From CAVXEH01 sp963805305 (lineage in GTDB: Bacteria > Chloroflexota > Limnocylindria > QHBO01), in NCBI GenBank assembly GCA_963805305.1, contig CAWDTM010000004.1:1-64000 (forward strand): a stretch of 64,000 nt of DNA, written 5' to 3'. Numbering within the stretch: position 1 is the stretch's first letter; each line of letters opens with the position of its first letter. Position numbers and translations under genes: made by a program. Below the pieces are notes generated by a model that did no database searches, was not told where the DNA came from, and was given only the letters and a program-made list of their open reading frames with translations. This document shows positions 35,805 to 44,983 of the stretch, piece after piece.

Positions 35805-38309
35805 TCAGGCGGTGGTCGCCGGAGGCTGGTCCACCGGGTGCGCGGGCGAGACCGGCACGCCCTTGTCGGCGGCGACCCGCCGCCGCGCGGGACGCCGGAC
35901 GACCGCTGCCTTCTGGCGCGCGGCGCGCTCCGCCTTGATCCGTGACGCCGATCGCGGGTGGCTGATCAGCGCCTCGGCGAGCACCTCGTCCATGGACTCC
36001 ACCGGGATGATCCGCAGCTGGCCGAGGACCTCCTCCGGGACGTCCACGAGGTCCTTCTCGTTGCGCCGCGGGATGAGCACCGTCTTCACGCCGGCAAGGT
36101 GCGCGGCGAGGAGCTTGCTCTTGAGCCCGCCGATGGGCAGGACCCGTCCGCGGAGCGTGATCTCCCCGGTCATGGCCAGGTCACGCCGCACCGGCTTGCC
36201 GGTGAGCAGGCTGGCCACCGCGGTGGCCATGGTGACCCCCGCGGACGGTCCGTCCTTGGGGGTCGCTCCGGCCGGCACGTGGATATGGATCGTCTCCTTG
36301 CCGAAGGATTCGGGATCGATCCCCAGCTCCTTCGCCCGTGCCCGGACGTAGCTGAGCCCCGCGCGCGCCGACTCCTGCATCACGTTGCCGAGCTGGCCGG
36401 TGAGGATGATCTCGTCCTTGCCCGCCATCCGGGTCGACTCGATCTGGACGATGTCGCCGCCGGCATCGGAGACGACCAACCCCGTCGCCATGCCGATCTG
36501 GTCCTCGCTGTCGAGCTCGCCGTACTCGAACCGCGCCGGGCCGAGGTAGTCCTCGAGCTCGGCCGGCTTGACGGTCACCGTGACCTTGCGATCATCGGCG
36601 ACGCGGCGGGCGACCTTGCGCGCCACGTTGGCGATCTCCCGCTCCAGGTTCCGGACCCCCGCCTCCTTGGTGAAGGCCTGGATGAGCCGGACCAGGGCTG
36701 CTTCCTCGATGGTGAGCTGCTCGGTCGTCAGGCCATGAGCCTCGAGCTGCTTGGGCACCAGGAAGCGCTGCGCGATCCGCAGCTTCTCGAGCTGGGTGTA
36801 GCCCGGAAGCTGGATCACCTCCATCCGGTCCCGGAGGGCCGGCGGGATGGTGTCGAGCATGTTGGCGGTTGCGATGAAGAGGACCTTGGACAGGTCGAAC
36901 GGCACCTCCAGGTAGTTGTCCTGGAAGCTGAAGTTCTGCTCCGGGTCGAGCACCTCCAGCAGCGCCGATGACGGGTCGCCGCGGAAGTCCATGCCGACCT
37001 TGTCGATCTCGTCGAGCATGAAGACGGGGTTGGCCGAACCGGCGGTCTTGATGCTCTGGATGACGCGACCGGGAAGCGCGCCGATGTACGTGCGCCGGTG
37101 CCCGCGGATCTCCGCCTCGTCGTGGATGCCGCCCAGGCTCATGCGCACGAACTTGCGTCCCATGGCGCGGGCGATGCTCCGGCCCAGGCTGGTCTTGCCC
37201 ACGCCGGGCGGGCCAACGAAGAGCAGGATGGGGCTGCGGATCTTCTCGGCGAGCTTGCGCACCGCCATGTACTCGACGATCCGCTCCTTGGGCTTCTCGA
37301 GCCCGTAGTGGTCCTCGTTGAGCACCTTTTCCGCATCGGCCAGGTCCAGGTTGTCGTCCGAGTAGCTGCCCCACGGCAGGCTGACCAGCCAGTCCACGTA
37401 GGTCCGGATGACGCCCTGCTCGGGCGACGCGGACGGAATCCGGCTGAGCCGATCGACCTCCTTGGTCGCCTTCTCCTTGACCTCATCGGGCATGGCCGAC
37501 TGCTCCACCCGCTCGCGGAGCTCGTTGGCCTCCGCAACCGAGGGGTCGTCCTCGCCCAGCTCCTTCTGGATGGCCTTGAGCTGCTCGCGGAGGATGTACT
37601 CCCGCTGGGTCTTGTCCATCTCGGACTTGACCTCGCTCTGGATCCGGCCCTTGAGCTCCAGCACCTCGATCTGCTTGGCGAGGAACTGGCTCACCATCCG
37701 GAGCCGATCGGGCACGTCAACCGTCTCGAGCAGCTGCTGGCGCTGCTCGGTGCTCATCTCCGGGCTGTAGGCGACCATGTCGGCGAGCAGCCCACCGTCG
37801 CTGATGTTGCGCGCCGCGACGGCGACCTCCGGCGGGACGGATGCGCCGCTGGTGACGTACTGCTCGATCTGGCCCTGGACGGAGGCCATCAGGGCCTCGA
37901 CCTCGAGCGTCTTGGCGTGGAGGTCGTCGATGGTCTCGACCCGCGCCTCGAGATGCGGGTCGACCTGGACGAGGTCCAGCAGCCGGATGCGCTTCTGCCC
38001 CTGGACGATGGCGCGGATGGTCCCGTCCTGGAGACGGATCACCTGCGCGATCTTGGCCAGGGTGCCGATGGGGTGGAGCTCCTCGGCGCTGTCGACCTCT
38101 TCGGTCTCAGAGCTCCTCTGGGTGATGAGCGCGATGGGCGTGCTCATCCGCACGGCCTGATCGAGCGCCTTGACGCTGCGCTCGCGGCCCACCTGCAGCG
38201 GCACGATCATCTCCGGGAAGATGACCGTGTCCCGCAGGGCGACCAGCGGCAGCACCTGGATCTTGTCGACGGTGCGCTCGACCTCGGTCTCGCGGTTCTC
38301 GGATTCCAT
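35805..38309 (-). CDS. lon: ATP-dependent protease Lon
   Basis: The 834-residue LonA has the N-terminal LAN domain (LPLVALRDTVIFPEMIVPLQ), the AAA+ module with Walker A GPPGVGKT (366-373) and MLDEIDKVG, and the protease domain with the Ser-Lys dyad S689 (PKDGPSAG) and K732. A basic, disordered tail of about 35 residues follows the protease domain. The start is four bases from the hspR stop. Lon degrades misfolded and regulatory proteins. Confidence 0.95.
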   Translation of the reverse strand: MESENRETEVERTVDKIQVLPLVALRDTVIFPEMIVPLQVGRERSVKALDQAVRMSTPIALITQRSSETEEVDSAEELHPIGTLAKIAQVIRLQDGTIRAIVQGQKRIRLLDLVQVDPHLEARVETIDDLHAKTLEVEALMASVQGQIEQYVTSGASVPPEVAVAARNISDGGLLADMVAYSPEMSTEQRQQLLETVDVPDRLRMVSQFLAKQIEVLELKGRIQSEVKSEMDKTQREYILREQLKAIQKELGEDDPSVAEANELRERVEQSAMPDEVKEKATKEVDRLSRIPSASPEQGVIRTYVDWLVSLPWGSYSDDNLDLADAEKVLNEDHYGLEKPKERIVEYMAVRKLAEKIRSPILLFVGPPGVGKTSLGRSIARAMGRKFVRMSLGGIHDEAEIRGHRRTYIGALPGRVIQSIKTAGSANPVFMLDEIDKVGMDFRGDPSSALLEVLDPEQNFSFQDNYLEVPFDLSKVLFIATANMLDTIPPALRDRMEVIQLPGYTQLEKLRIAQRFLVPKQLEAHGLTTEQLTIEEAALVRLIQAFTKEAGVRNLEREIANVARKVARRVADDRKVTVTVKPAELEDYLGPARFEYGELDSEDQIGMATGLVVSDAGGDIVQIESTRMAGKDEIILTGQLGNVMQESARAGLSYVRARAKELGIDPESFGKETIHIHVPAGATPKDGPSAGVTMATAVASLLTGKPVRRDLAMTGEITLRGRVLPIGGLKSKLLAAHLAGVKTVLIPRRNEKDLVDVPEEVLGQLRIIPVESMDEVLAEALISHPRSASRIKAERAARQKAAVVRRPARRRVAADKGVPVSPAHPVDQPPATTA

Positions 38310-38312
38310 GAA

Positions 38313-38660
38313 TTACTGGTCCCTTCGGTCGGGGCCGTCCTGCTCCGGCAGGTCGCCCTCGACATATCGCTCGACATCAGCCTCATCGAACAGGTCGTAG
38401 ACGCGGATCTTGCCCAGCGCCTCAAGCTGCAGGATGACCTTGACGCCCGCCAGATTCACCCTCTGGCGTTGGGTCAGGAAACGGATGATACGCACCCGTC
38501 GGATATCGGCCTCGGAGTAGAGGCGAAGATTGTTGCGCCGGTGCGGGCAGAGGAGGCCCTCCTCCTCGTAGATCCGCAGCGTGCGCGGGTGCACGCTCGC
38601 CAGCTCGGCGGCAATGCTGATGAAATACCGCGGTCGCTGGGGATCGCGCCAGGTGCTCAC
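38313..38660 (-). CDS. hspR: MerR-family heat-shock repressor HspR
   Basis: The winged-helix core reads YFISIAAELASVHPRTLRIY, EEEGLLCPHRRNNLRLYSEADIRR, then a dimerisation helix VNLAGVKVILQLEALG. The VHPRTLRIYE and HRRNNLRLYS motifs are typical of HspR, which represses chaperone operons and uses DnaK as co-repressor. GTG 38660 gives 115 residues. A longer frame to 38774 overlaps hsp20 and is Arg-rich. It lies within the operon it probably controls. Confidence 0.88.
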   Translation of the reverse strand: MSTWRDPQRPRYFISIAAELASVHPRTLRIYEEEGLLCPHRRNNLRLYSEADIRRVRIIRFLTQRQRVNLAGVKVILQLEALGKIRVYDLFDEADVERYVEGDLPEQDGPDRRDQ

Positions 38661-38754
38661 CCGGCGCGCCCCGCGCTCGGCCCGCCGCGGGCCGGTCCGA
38701 AGCTCGGGACCGGACCGGCTCGCCGCTTGCGCGGAAGAAGGCGGTGCGCTGAGC

Positions 38755-39258
38755 TCACGCGGTCTCCGAACCATCGTCGGCGGCCGGCGTGACCTTCACG
38801 GGCTCACCGTCACCGGCCTTGATCTGGATCTGGCGGGGCTTGACCTCCTCCGCCTTGGGAATGCGCAGGGTCAGCAGACCATGCTCGAAGGTGGCCTCCG
38901 TCCTGTCCCCCTCGACCCGGACCGGCAGCTGAAGCTGGCGGTTGAACGAGCCGAAGCGGCGCTCACGGTACAGGTACTGGTCGCGCGTGATCTTCTCGTC
39001 GGCCTTGAACTCGCCGCGGATCACGAGGGTCTGCCCGGTCAGGGTGATCTCCACGTCCTGCGGCCTGATGCCGGGGAGCGCGGCGGTCACCACGAACTCG
39101 TCTGCATCCTGGTGGACGTCCAGGGCCGGGGTGACCGTTTCGCCCTCGAGCCTGCGCCAGGTGAGCGGCGACACGACGGAGTCCTCGAAGAGGCGGTCCA
39201 TCGCCTGCCGCAGGGTGATCATGTCGCCAAACGGATCAAATCTCGTCAGGTTTGCCAT
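38755..39258 (-). CDS. small heat-shock protein, Hsp20/alpha-crystallin family
   Basis: The 167-residue protein has an N-terminal arm (FDPFGDMITLRQAMDRLFED) and the alpha-crystallin domain (about 45-140) with VTAALPGIRPQDVEITL, ERRFGSFNRQLQLPVRV and the G-x-L motif in FEHGLLTLRIPK. Family members hold unfolding proteins for refolding by DnaK/ClpB. It is the promoter-proximal gene of the chaperone block. The start ATG has AGGA immediately upstream. Confidence 0.93.
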   Translation of the reverse strand: MANLTRFDPFGDMITLRQAMDRLFEDSVVSPLTWRRLEGETVTPALDVHQDADEFVVTAALPGIRPQDVEITLTGQTLVIRGEFKADEKITRDQYLYRERRFGSFNRQLQLPVRVEGDRTEATFEHGLLTLRIPKAEEVKPRQIQIKAGDGEPVKVTPAADDGSETA

Positions 39259-39331
39259 TGTCCTGTTCTTCCTCGAACCTTCTGCACGCGGAACTCGTTA
39301 CTCGCACAGCGTGAAGGGGTGCGTGGCGATT

Positions 39332-39360
39332 ACCCTAATCTCTGACAATGACGTTGTCAA
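39332..39360 (-). promoter_or_regulatory. heat-shock operon promoter overlapping a palindrome
   Basis: On the minus strand, -35 TTGACA (39360-39355) and -10 TAGGGT (39337-39332) are exactly 17 bp apart, giving a leader of about 70 bases before hsp20. The perfect dyad TGACAA-tgacg-TTGTCA (plus strand, 39343-39359) overlaps the -35 box. It differs from both the HAIR consensus (CTTGAGT-N7-ACTCAAG) and CIRCE, so HspR binding here would need a divergent operator. Confidence 0.7.
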
Positions 39361-39402
39361 GGATGCTAGCCGGCCGGCTGCTATCAGCACCAATCTCGCC
39401 GG

Positions 39403-40740
39403 CTAGCGTCCCAGCCGGCGCCTGAAACCGTCCAGCCGGCCCCGGGTCCGGCGCAGCTCCCGGGGCGGCAGGCTCCTGCCGCCGTAGCGGACCAGCTGGT
39501 AGGCAATCGCCAGGCGGTGGAACGCGCCATCCGTGAGACCCTCGCCGCTGACCCGCCGGGCATGGGCGGCCGGGGATTCGCTCGAGCGCCGCGGCCAGCG
39601 TCCGTCACGCTCCAGGGCGTCGAGCGCGGCACGGTACGCATCCGCGGGATCCGCCAGGTTGCGGCGGCGACGCGCCGGGTCCGGCAGCTCGGACGGTGCC
39701 GTTGGCTCATCCGGAGGAATCACGATGCTGCGCTCCTCGAAGTCACCGGCAGCGACGAGATCCAGCCGGCGCCGCTCCTGCCAGCGCAGATAGATGATCA
39801 GGCCCAGCACGGCCAGCTCGACGAGGGCCAGGACCGCGACCACCACGATGACCACGATGGTCGGGATGGGGGTGCTGGCCGGCAGCGGATCCCCGGCGAA
39901 GTTCGGCAACGTGAACTTCGGCAGGTTGATCTGCTGCGGGAGGAGCGGTCGGAGCAGCTCGGTGGCCGCCGCGATCAGCACGATCAGCGGCGTGGTGAGG
40001 AGGATGGCGAGCAGGAACAGCAGCCGGATTGGCCCGAAGACGGCGGCAGCCAGGGCTGCCAGCGGCACGCCGAGAAGGGCGGCGGCCGGAATCCCGATCA
40101 CGAGCGAGGCGACGCTGATGCCCGCCACCAGCGCGAGCCAGGCCCGGCTCTGCCGCCAGTCGCTCCCGGTCGTGATGCGCACCGCCTCGAGGCGCGCGAG
40201 GCCCAGCGCCGCGAAGGCGCCGACGGCGAACAGCATGGTGCTGACGAAGGCCGTCGCGGTGAACGCGTCGCGCAGGGCGCCGTGGCTGGCCAGCGATCCC
40301 AGCAGCCACGGTGCTGCGAGCCCCGGCACTGCGAACCGAAGGAGCCTGTCCTGCACCTCCTCGTCGTCGTCGGGCGACCCGTGGAGCCCGCCGCGCACGA
40401 CGGCGATCGCGGCAAGCCAGCCGGGCACGTGGAGCCCGACGGCGACCGCCGGCTGGCCCGCGACGAGGGCCACCCGGACCGCCGGATCCAGGAACCAGCC
40501 GGCGGCGCCGCCGGCGAGGGCGAGCAGCGGGAGGCCGGCAGCCTCCGCGAGGGGCGAGCGCCACCGGCGCCGACGTGCCCAGGCCATGCCCGCACCCGCC
40601 AGGAGCGCGAGCTCCAGGACACCGACGCGTGGCTCCTCCCCGGTCGCCACCTGGATCGAGGCGTAGACCACCGCAAGCCAACCACCCTCCGCGAGCGCCT
40701 GGAAGGCGGGCAGCAGCCTAGCCGGCCAGGACGAGCGCAT
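39403..40740 (-). CDS. polytopic membrane protein with DUF4129-like C-terminal domain
   Basis: ATG 40740 has GGAGG seven bases upstream and gives 445 residues. About ten hydrophobic helices occupy residues 10-350. The cytoplasmic C-terminus has PADAYRAALDALERDGRWPR followed by RSSESPAAHARRVS and LAIAYQLVRYGGRSL, the pattern of DUF4129 domains found in transglutaminase-like MoxR/DUF58-linked proteins. The transglutaminase core itself is absent. It is the last gene of the MoxR-DUF58 run, overlapping DUF58 by 23 bases. Confidence 0.7.
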   Translation of the reverse strand: MRSSWPARLLPAFQALAEGGWLAVVYASIQVATGEEPRVGVLELALLAGAGMAWARRRRWRSPLAEAAGLPLLALAGGAAGWFLDPAVRVALVAGQPAVAVGLHVPGWLAAIAVVRGGLHGSPDDDEEVQDRLLRFAVPGLAAPWLLGSLASHGALRDAFTATAFVSTMLFAVGAFAALGLARLEAVRITTGSDWRQSRAWLALVAGISVASLVIGIPAAALLGVPLAALAAAVFGPIRLLFLLAILLTTPLIVLIAAATELLRPLLPQQINLPKFTLPNFAGDPLPASTPIPTIVVIVVVAVLALVELAVLGLIIYLRWQERRRLDLVAAGDFEERSIVIPPDEPTAPSELPDPARRRRNLADPADAYRAALDALERDGRWPRRSSESPAAHARRVSGEGLTDGAFHRLAIAYQLVRYGGRSLPPRELRRTRGRLDGFRRRLGR

Positions 40741-41956
40741 CGGCGGTCCTCCAGTCGGGAGCGAGGGTTCCGACCCGCGCGCGCAGGCCGGCGCGTCGGA
40801 CCACCGTGGCGTGGAGGGTGGCATCGGGACCCATGCACACGATCTCGACGCCGTACCCGCTGCGCGCCAGGCGGCGCACGGCCGGCAGCCAGCTGCGCGG
40901 GTCCCGCGCGGTGAGCGCCAGGATCGTCGTACCGGGTGGGACGCGGCGGGTGACCCAGGTCAGCAGACGCTCGTAGGGACCGGAGCTGACCGGGCCGATC
41001 CTCGCCAGGAGCGCGCCGACACGGATGGTCTGTCCCGCCGAGGCGCCGGGGGCGAGGTAGGCGGTCTGCTGGACGGTGCCGGTGAAGGAGGCGGCAGCGA
41101 GGCCGCAGGCGGCTCCGTCGGCGAGAAGGCGGCGCGCCAGCGATCCGGCGGCGACGCACAGCGCCTCGAAGGCATCGTCGTCGTACGTCATCTGCCAGTG
41201 CGGTCCCGCGATGGTCTGGACGTCGAGCGCGATGAGCACCTCGCGGCCGCGCGCCGGCTCGAAGCGGCGGCTCACCGGCTCGCCGAGGCGTGCCGTGGCG
41301 CGCCAGTGGATGCGGCGCAGCGAGTCACCCGGCTCGAAGGGCCGCACGCCGCCGAAGAGCGCCGGGTCGTGGATGAGGCCCTGCCGGGCTCGCCGGTCGC
41401 CGATGGGCGCCAGGTCGTGGCCGGTGCTGCGCACCGGCGTCGTTCGGGGCGAGATGAGCAGCGGGACCACCGCGTCCACCTCGGTCTCGGCCGCGTCGCG
41501 GCCCAGGATGTCGCGGATCCGGAGCCGGAACGGCCCGAGCTCGTACATGCCGCGGCGCTCGGCGTCCACGTGGAAGTGGCGGACGACCCGCTCGTACCAG
41601 GTGAGCGACCAGGCGTTGAACAGGATCCGCCGCCCATGGCGCTCGGAATCCCGGTCCAGGTTCGGCTGCTCGCGGATGATCAGCCCGTCGGTCACCAGGT
41701 CGTCGACCGCGACCCAGGGCAGCGGGAGGGGCTTGCGGTTCCAGATCGTCACGTCCAGCGGCACCACGTCACCGACCACCGCCCGGGCGGCCCCCAGCGT
41801 CCGGCCGTACTCGACCCCCTGGACGCCGTACCGGGTCCAGAGGCGGGTCAGGGTGCCGTAGACCAGCGTGATGGCGGCAACGAGCATGAGGCCGGGGACC
41901 CCGGTCACCGCGCCGAGGACGGCGAAGGTTGCCGAGAGCGCGATCCAGGTGCTCAC
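40718..41956 (-). CDS. DUF58 domain protein
   Basis: The 412-residue protein has two N-terminal helices (residues 5-40), a beta-rich middle and the DUF58 signature RPFEPGDSLRRIHWRATARLGE (about residues 200-220). A VWA-like segment then starts LIALDVQTI. These proteins are always near MoxR ATPases and are thought to be their clients in cell-envelope maturation. The start is a GTG five bases after moxR. Confidence 0.85.
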   Translation of the reverse strand: MSTWIALSATFAVLGAVTGVPGLMLVAAITLVYGTLTRLWTRYGVQGVEYGRTLGAARAVVGDVVPLDVTIWNRKPLPLPWVAVDDLVTDGLIIREQPNLDRDSERHGRRILFNAWSLTWYERVVRHFHVDAERRGMYELGPFRLRIRDILGRDAAETEVDAVVPLLISPRTTPVRSTGHDLAPIGDRRARQGLIHDPALFGGVRPFEPGDSLRRIHWRATARLGEPVSRRFEPARGREVLIALDVQTIAGPHWQMTYDDDAFEALCVAAGSLARRLLADGAACGLAAASFTGTVQQTAYLAPGASAGQTIRVGALLARIGPVSSGPYERLLTWVTRRVPPGTTILALTARDPRSWLPAVRRLARSGYGVEIVCMGPDATLHATVVRRAGLRARVGTLAPDWRTADALVLAG

Positions 41957-41961
41957 GTGCG

Positions 41962-42930
41962 TCAGGCGCCCGTCGAGGCCTCCTCCGCGAGCGGGACCGG
42001 CACCGTGCCAAGGACCTCCTCCATGACCGCCGGGATGGTCGCCCCACGCAGCTCGCGGTCAACGTCGAGGAGGACGCGGTGGTCGAGCACCGCATGCGCG
42101 ACGGCCCGAACGTCGTCAGGGAGGGTGAAGTCGCGCCCGGCCAGCAGCGCCCAACCCTGGGCTGCGCGATAGAGGGCCACCGAGGCGCGCGGGCTGGCGC
42201 CCATCCGAAGGTCGGGGTGCTCGCGCGTGGCGCGGACGAGGGCGACGAGGTACTGCTCCACCTCGTCGGAGACGTGGATCGTGCGCGCGGCCTCCCGAAG
42301 GGCGCCAAGCTCGGCCGCGCCGGCCACCGGGGCCACCGCGTCCAGGGGCTCGGAGGCGTCTCGGTAGCGCCGCGCGATGCGGCGCTCGTCATCGGCCCCC
42401 GGATAGCCCAGGTGGATCCTGACCAGGAACCGGTCCAGCTGCGCCTCGGGCAGCGAGAAGGTGCCCTCGAGCTCGATGGGGTTCTGGGTGGCGAGGACCA
42501 GGAAGGGATCCGGCAGGGAGCGGGTCTCGCCCTCTGCGGAGACCTGGCGCTCCTGCATCGCCTCCAGGAGGGAGGACTGCGTGCGCGGCGTGGCGCGGTT
42601 GATCTCGTCGACGAGCAGGATGTTCGTGAAGACCGGACCGGGGACGAAGCGGAATGCTCCGTTATCGAGGATGGAGCTGCCGGTCACGTCGGTGGGAAGC
42701 AGGTCCGGCGTCCCCTGGACTCGTGCGAACCCGAGGGAGAGGGCCCGCGCGAACGCGCGCGCCAGCAGCGTCTTGCCGACCCCCGGGACGTCCTCCAGGA
42801 GGCCGTGGCCGTCTGAGAGGAGCGCGATGGCCATCAGGCGCAGCGGCTCCGTGGCCCCGACCACGGCGGCGGCTACCGTCTCGTCGAGGGCTGCGAAGAA
42901 GCGGGCACCGTCGGGGGGACGATCCGTCAT
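41962..42930 (-). CDS. MoxR-family AAA+ ATPase
   Basis: The 322-residue ATPase shows Walker A DVPGVGKTLLARAFA (about 59-73), Walker B FTNILLVDEINRA, the sensor ATQNPIELEGTF and QLDRFLVRIHLGYP. The C-terminal lid includes GASPRASVALYRAAQ. MoxR proteins act as chaperones for VWA/DUF58 proteins, matching the next gene. Part of one codirectional run from the Usp gene at 45465. Confidence 0.92.
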   Translation of the reverse strand: MTDRPPDGARFFAALDETVAAAVVGATEPLRLMAIALLSDGHGLLEDVPGVGKTLLARAFARALSLGFARVQGTPDLLPTDVTGSSILDNGAFRFVPGPVFTNILLVDEINRATPRTQSSLLEAMQERQVSAEGETRSLPDPFLVLATQNPIELEGTFSLPEAQLDRFLVRIHLGYPGADDERRIARRYRDASEPLDAVAPVAGAAELGALREAARTIHVSDEVEQYLVALVRATREHPDLRMGASPRASVALYRAAQGWALLAGRDFTLPDDVRAVAHAVLDHRVLLDVDRELRGATIPAVMEEVLGTVPVPLAEEASTGA

Positions 42931-42942
42931 GCCATCAGGTAC

Positions 42943-43761
42943 TCATCCGGCGGGGCTGGCGTTCACGATCAGCCAGCGCCGGGCTCCGATGTCGATCCCA
43001 CCCGGGAGCGTGGTCGGGACGGCGCGCAGGTCCAGGGTCAGCACCGTCTGCTGCGGCACCGGGACCAGCTCCGTCCCCGCGATGAACCACAGGAAGGTGG
43101 ACGGACGGCGCTCGAAGGAGACGACCTGTGCCACCGCGGTCGCGCTCTCGGCGTCCGATGCGGTCAGGGTGATCCGCAGGTTGCGCAGCAGGGTGGCGGG
43201 GCTGCCGCAGCCGGACGACCCGGCTGCCTCGCAGCGCGTCTCGAGGGCGGTGAGGGCGTCGAGCGCGGCGCTCGTGACGGCCAGCCGGTCCGCGGTCAGC
43301 GAGTCAGGCAGGGAGGCAGCGGCGGGGAGATCCGGCCAGGTCGACTCGAACCGGTCCAGGACGGCGGCCGGCGTGGCCGCCTGGGCGCCGACAAGCCAGA
43401 AGGTCGTCCCCCAGATCAGCAGCGGCAGGCTGAGCCAGACCATGGCGGCGGCCGGGGAGCCGACGGGGGTGGGCCCCATGGCGCCCTGAGCCGATCTCGC
43501 CCGCTGGTAGGCGAATGCTGCCTGGGCGGTCCACGCCACGAGGAATGCGCAGCCGGCGAGGAACGGCACCAGGTAGCCCGTCGTCTCGGCCAGGCCCACG
43601 ACCAGCCAGGCGAGGACGAGCGCCGCGAGCACCTCCGCAAGGAGCCAGGCAACCGCGGCGCGGCGGCGTCCCATGGCGAGGTCACCGAGGCCCCAGGCGA
43701 TCAGGGACCGGCGCAGGACCTGGCCGGGTGGCGCAGCGCCGGCGCGCGGCGCTGCGGTCAC
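42943..43761 (-). CDS. membrane protein of unknown function (272 aa)
   Basis: The start is a GTG at 43761 overlapping the TGA of the upstream RCK gene (GTGA). Three to four helices lie in residues 20-150 (VAWLLAEVLAALVLAWLVVG, TTGYLVPFLAGCAFLVAWTA, WLSLPLLIWGTTFWLVG). An extracellular domain (about 150-272) follows, containing two cysteines (ETRCEAAGSSGCG) and beta-strand-like segments. No family was recognised. Its position between K+ regulatory subunits and MoxR is shared by translational coupling on one side. Confidence 0.65.
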   Translation of the reverse strand: MTAAPRAGAAPPGQVLRRSLIAWGLGDLAMGRRRAAVAWLLAEVLAALVLAWLVVGLAETTGYLVPFLAGCAFLVAWTAQAAFAYQRARSAQGAMGPTPVGSPAAAMVWLSLPLLIWGTTFWLVGAQAATPAAVLDRFESTWPDLPAAASLPDSLTADRLAVTSAALDALTALETRCEAAGSSGCGSPATLLRNLRITLTASDAESATAVAQVVSFERRPSTFLWFIAGTELVPVPQQTVLTLDLRAVPTTLPGGIDIGARRWLIVNASPAG

Positions 43762-44417
43762 TCGCCGATGAGCAGGGCGCGGAGGTCCGACTCGCGCTCG
43801 GAGGAGGTGACCGCCAGGACCCGGTCGCCGCTCAGCAGGCGGGTATCGGGGCGGGTGGCAATCGCCCGGTCCTCGCGGAGCAGCACGGCGATGGCGCTCC
43901 CCTCCGGCAGCGGCACGTCCCGCAGCTCCCGGCCAACGATGGGGGAGTCGGCGTCCAGGGTGGCCTCCACGATCTGAAGCTCGCCCCCTCCGAGCTCGGC
44001 GAGGTGCAGGAGGTCGTGCACCGGGATCTCGTGCTCGATGACGCCCAGGATGGTGCGAATGGGGCTCACCGTCTCGTCGATCGCCAGCTGCCGGAAGAGC
44101 TTCTCGTGCTCGGGGTTGTTGACGCGGGCGATGGATCGCGGGACGTTGAAGCGCATCTTGGCGATCTGGCAGGCCGCGAGGTTCACCCCGTCGTCGCCGG
44201 TGACCGCGGCGATGACGTCCGCCCGTGCCATGCCGGCCTCCGCCTGGTATCGGCCCTCGCAGCCGTCGTTCGCGACAACGATGCTCCCCAGCTCGTCCGC
44301 GATCTGCCGCGCACGGGCGGGGTCCTTCTCGATGACCACGACCTCGTGCCCGGCGGTCAGGAGCTCGCGCGTCAGGTAGTAGCCGACGTTGCCCCCGCCG
44401 ATCACGACCACGTACAT
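43758..44417 (-). CDS. TrkA-like RCK subunit (N and C domains)
   Basis: The 219-residue protein has an NAD-binding RCK-N domain (VVIGGGNVGYYLTRELLTAG, then EVVVIEKD and VVANDGCE) and a TrkA-C domain (about 135-219, SPIVGRELRDVPLPEGSAIA). Such proteins gate potassium transporters in response to nucleotides. Gene spacing to the preceding RCK gene is two bases. No TrkH/KtrB-type membrane subunit is nearby. Confidence 0.87.
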   Translation of the reverse strand: MYVVVIGGGNVGYYLTRELLTAGHEVVVIEKDPARARQIADELGSIVVANDGCEGRYQAEAGMARADVIAAVTGDDGVNLAACQIAKMRFNVPRSIARVNNPEHEKLFRQLAIDETVSPIRTILGVIEHEIPVHDLLHLAELGGGELQIVEATLDADSPIVGRELRDVPLPEGSAIAVLLREDRAIATRPDTRLLSGDRVLAVTSSERESDLRALLIGE

Positions 44418-44419
44418 CC

Positions 44420-44983
44420 TCAGCCCTCCTCGCCGTCGCCGGTGGGCGCCGGCGCCACCTCGTCGAGGGTGCCGTCGTCGCCGATGGCGGCGCGAGCGAT
44501 CGCCTCGGCGCGCGTCCCGGGCGCAGGGGCCCCGCGCAGGGGCTCCGCGGTCGGCGCCGCGACCGCGCCGTTGGTGGACTCGGGGCCGTCCGTTGCCGCG
44601 CGGATGAGCGCGTCGGAGAGGAGGACCGTGCGGCAGATGGTCTCGAGGCCAAGCGAGCGATAGGCCTCCGCCCGGACCGGATCGTTGACCTTGGCCAGCA
44701 CCCTGGGCACGCCGAAGACATGCTTGCCGATCTGCGCGGCCAACGCGTTGCGGTTATCGCCCTCGGTGAGCGCCATGAACAGGTCCGCGAGCTCCGCGCC
44801 GGCCTCGCGGAGGACGTCTTCGTCCGTCCCGCTGCCTCGAACGGTCACGCCGCCGAAGTTCGCGGGCAGGCGCAGGAACGCGCGCTGGTCGTCATCGATG
44901 ACGGTGACGTGCTCGCCGATCTCGTCGAGCTTCGCGGCGGTTCGCGCCCCCACGCGGCCGCAGCCGATGATCAGAATCTTCAT
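44420..44983 (-). CDS. TrkA-like RCK subunit with unusual C-terminus
   Basis: ATG 44983 overlaps the Usp stop (ATGA). The RCK-N Rossmann domain is clear (ILIIGCGRVGARTAAKLDEI, VTVIDDDQRAFLRL, VRGSGTDEDVLREAG). After about residue 140 the TrkA-C domain is missing and is replaced by an Ala/Pro/Asp/Glu-rich stretch. With the neighbouring full RCK protein it may form a hetero-oligomeric gating ring. 187 residues. Confidence 0.82.
   Translation of the reverse strand: MKILIIGCGRVGARTAAKLDEIGEHVTVIDDDQRAFLRLPANFGGVTVRGSGTDEDVLREAGAELADLFMALTEGDNRNALAAQIGKHVFGVPRVLAKVNDPVRAEAYRSLGLETICRTVLLSDALIRAATDGPESTNGAVAAPTAEPLRGAPAPGTRAEAIARAAIGDDGTLDEVAPAPTGDGEEG

Noticed and set aside
37098..38792. 564-codon plus-strand frame over lon
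   Set aside because: Antisense of lon with Leu/Asp/His-rich composition. Lon is unmistakable on the minus strand.
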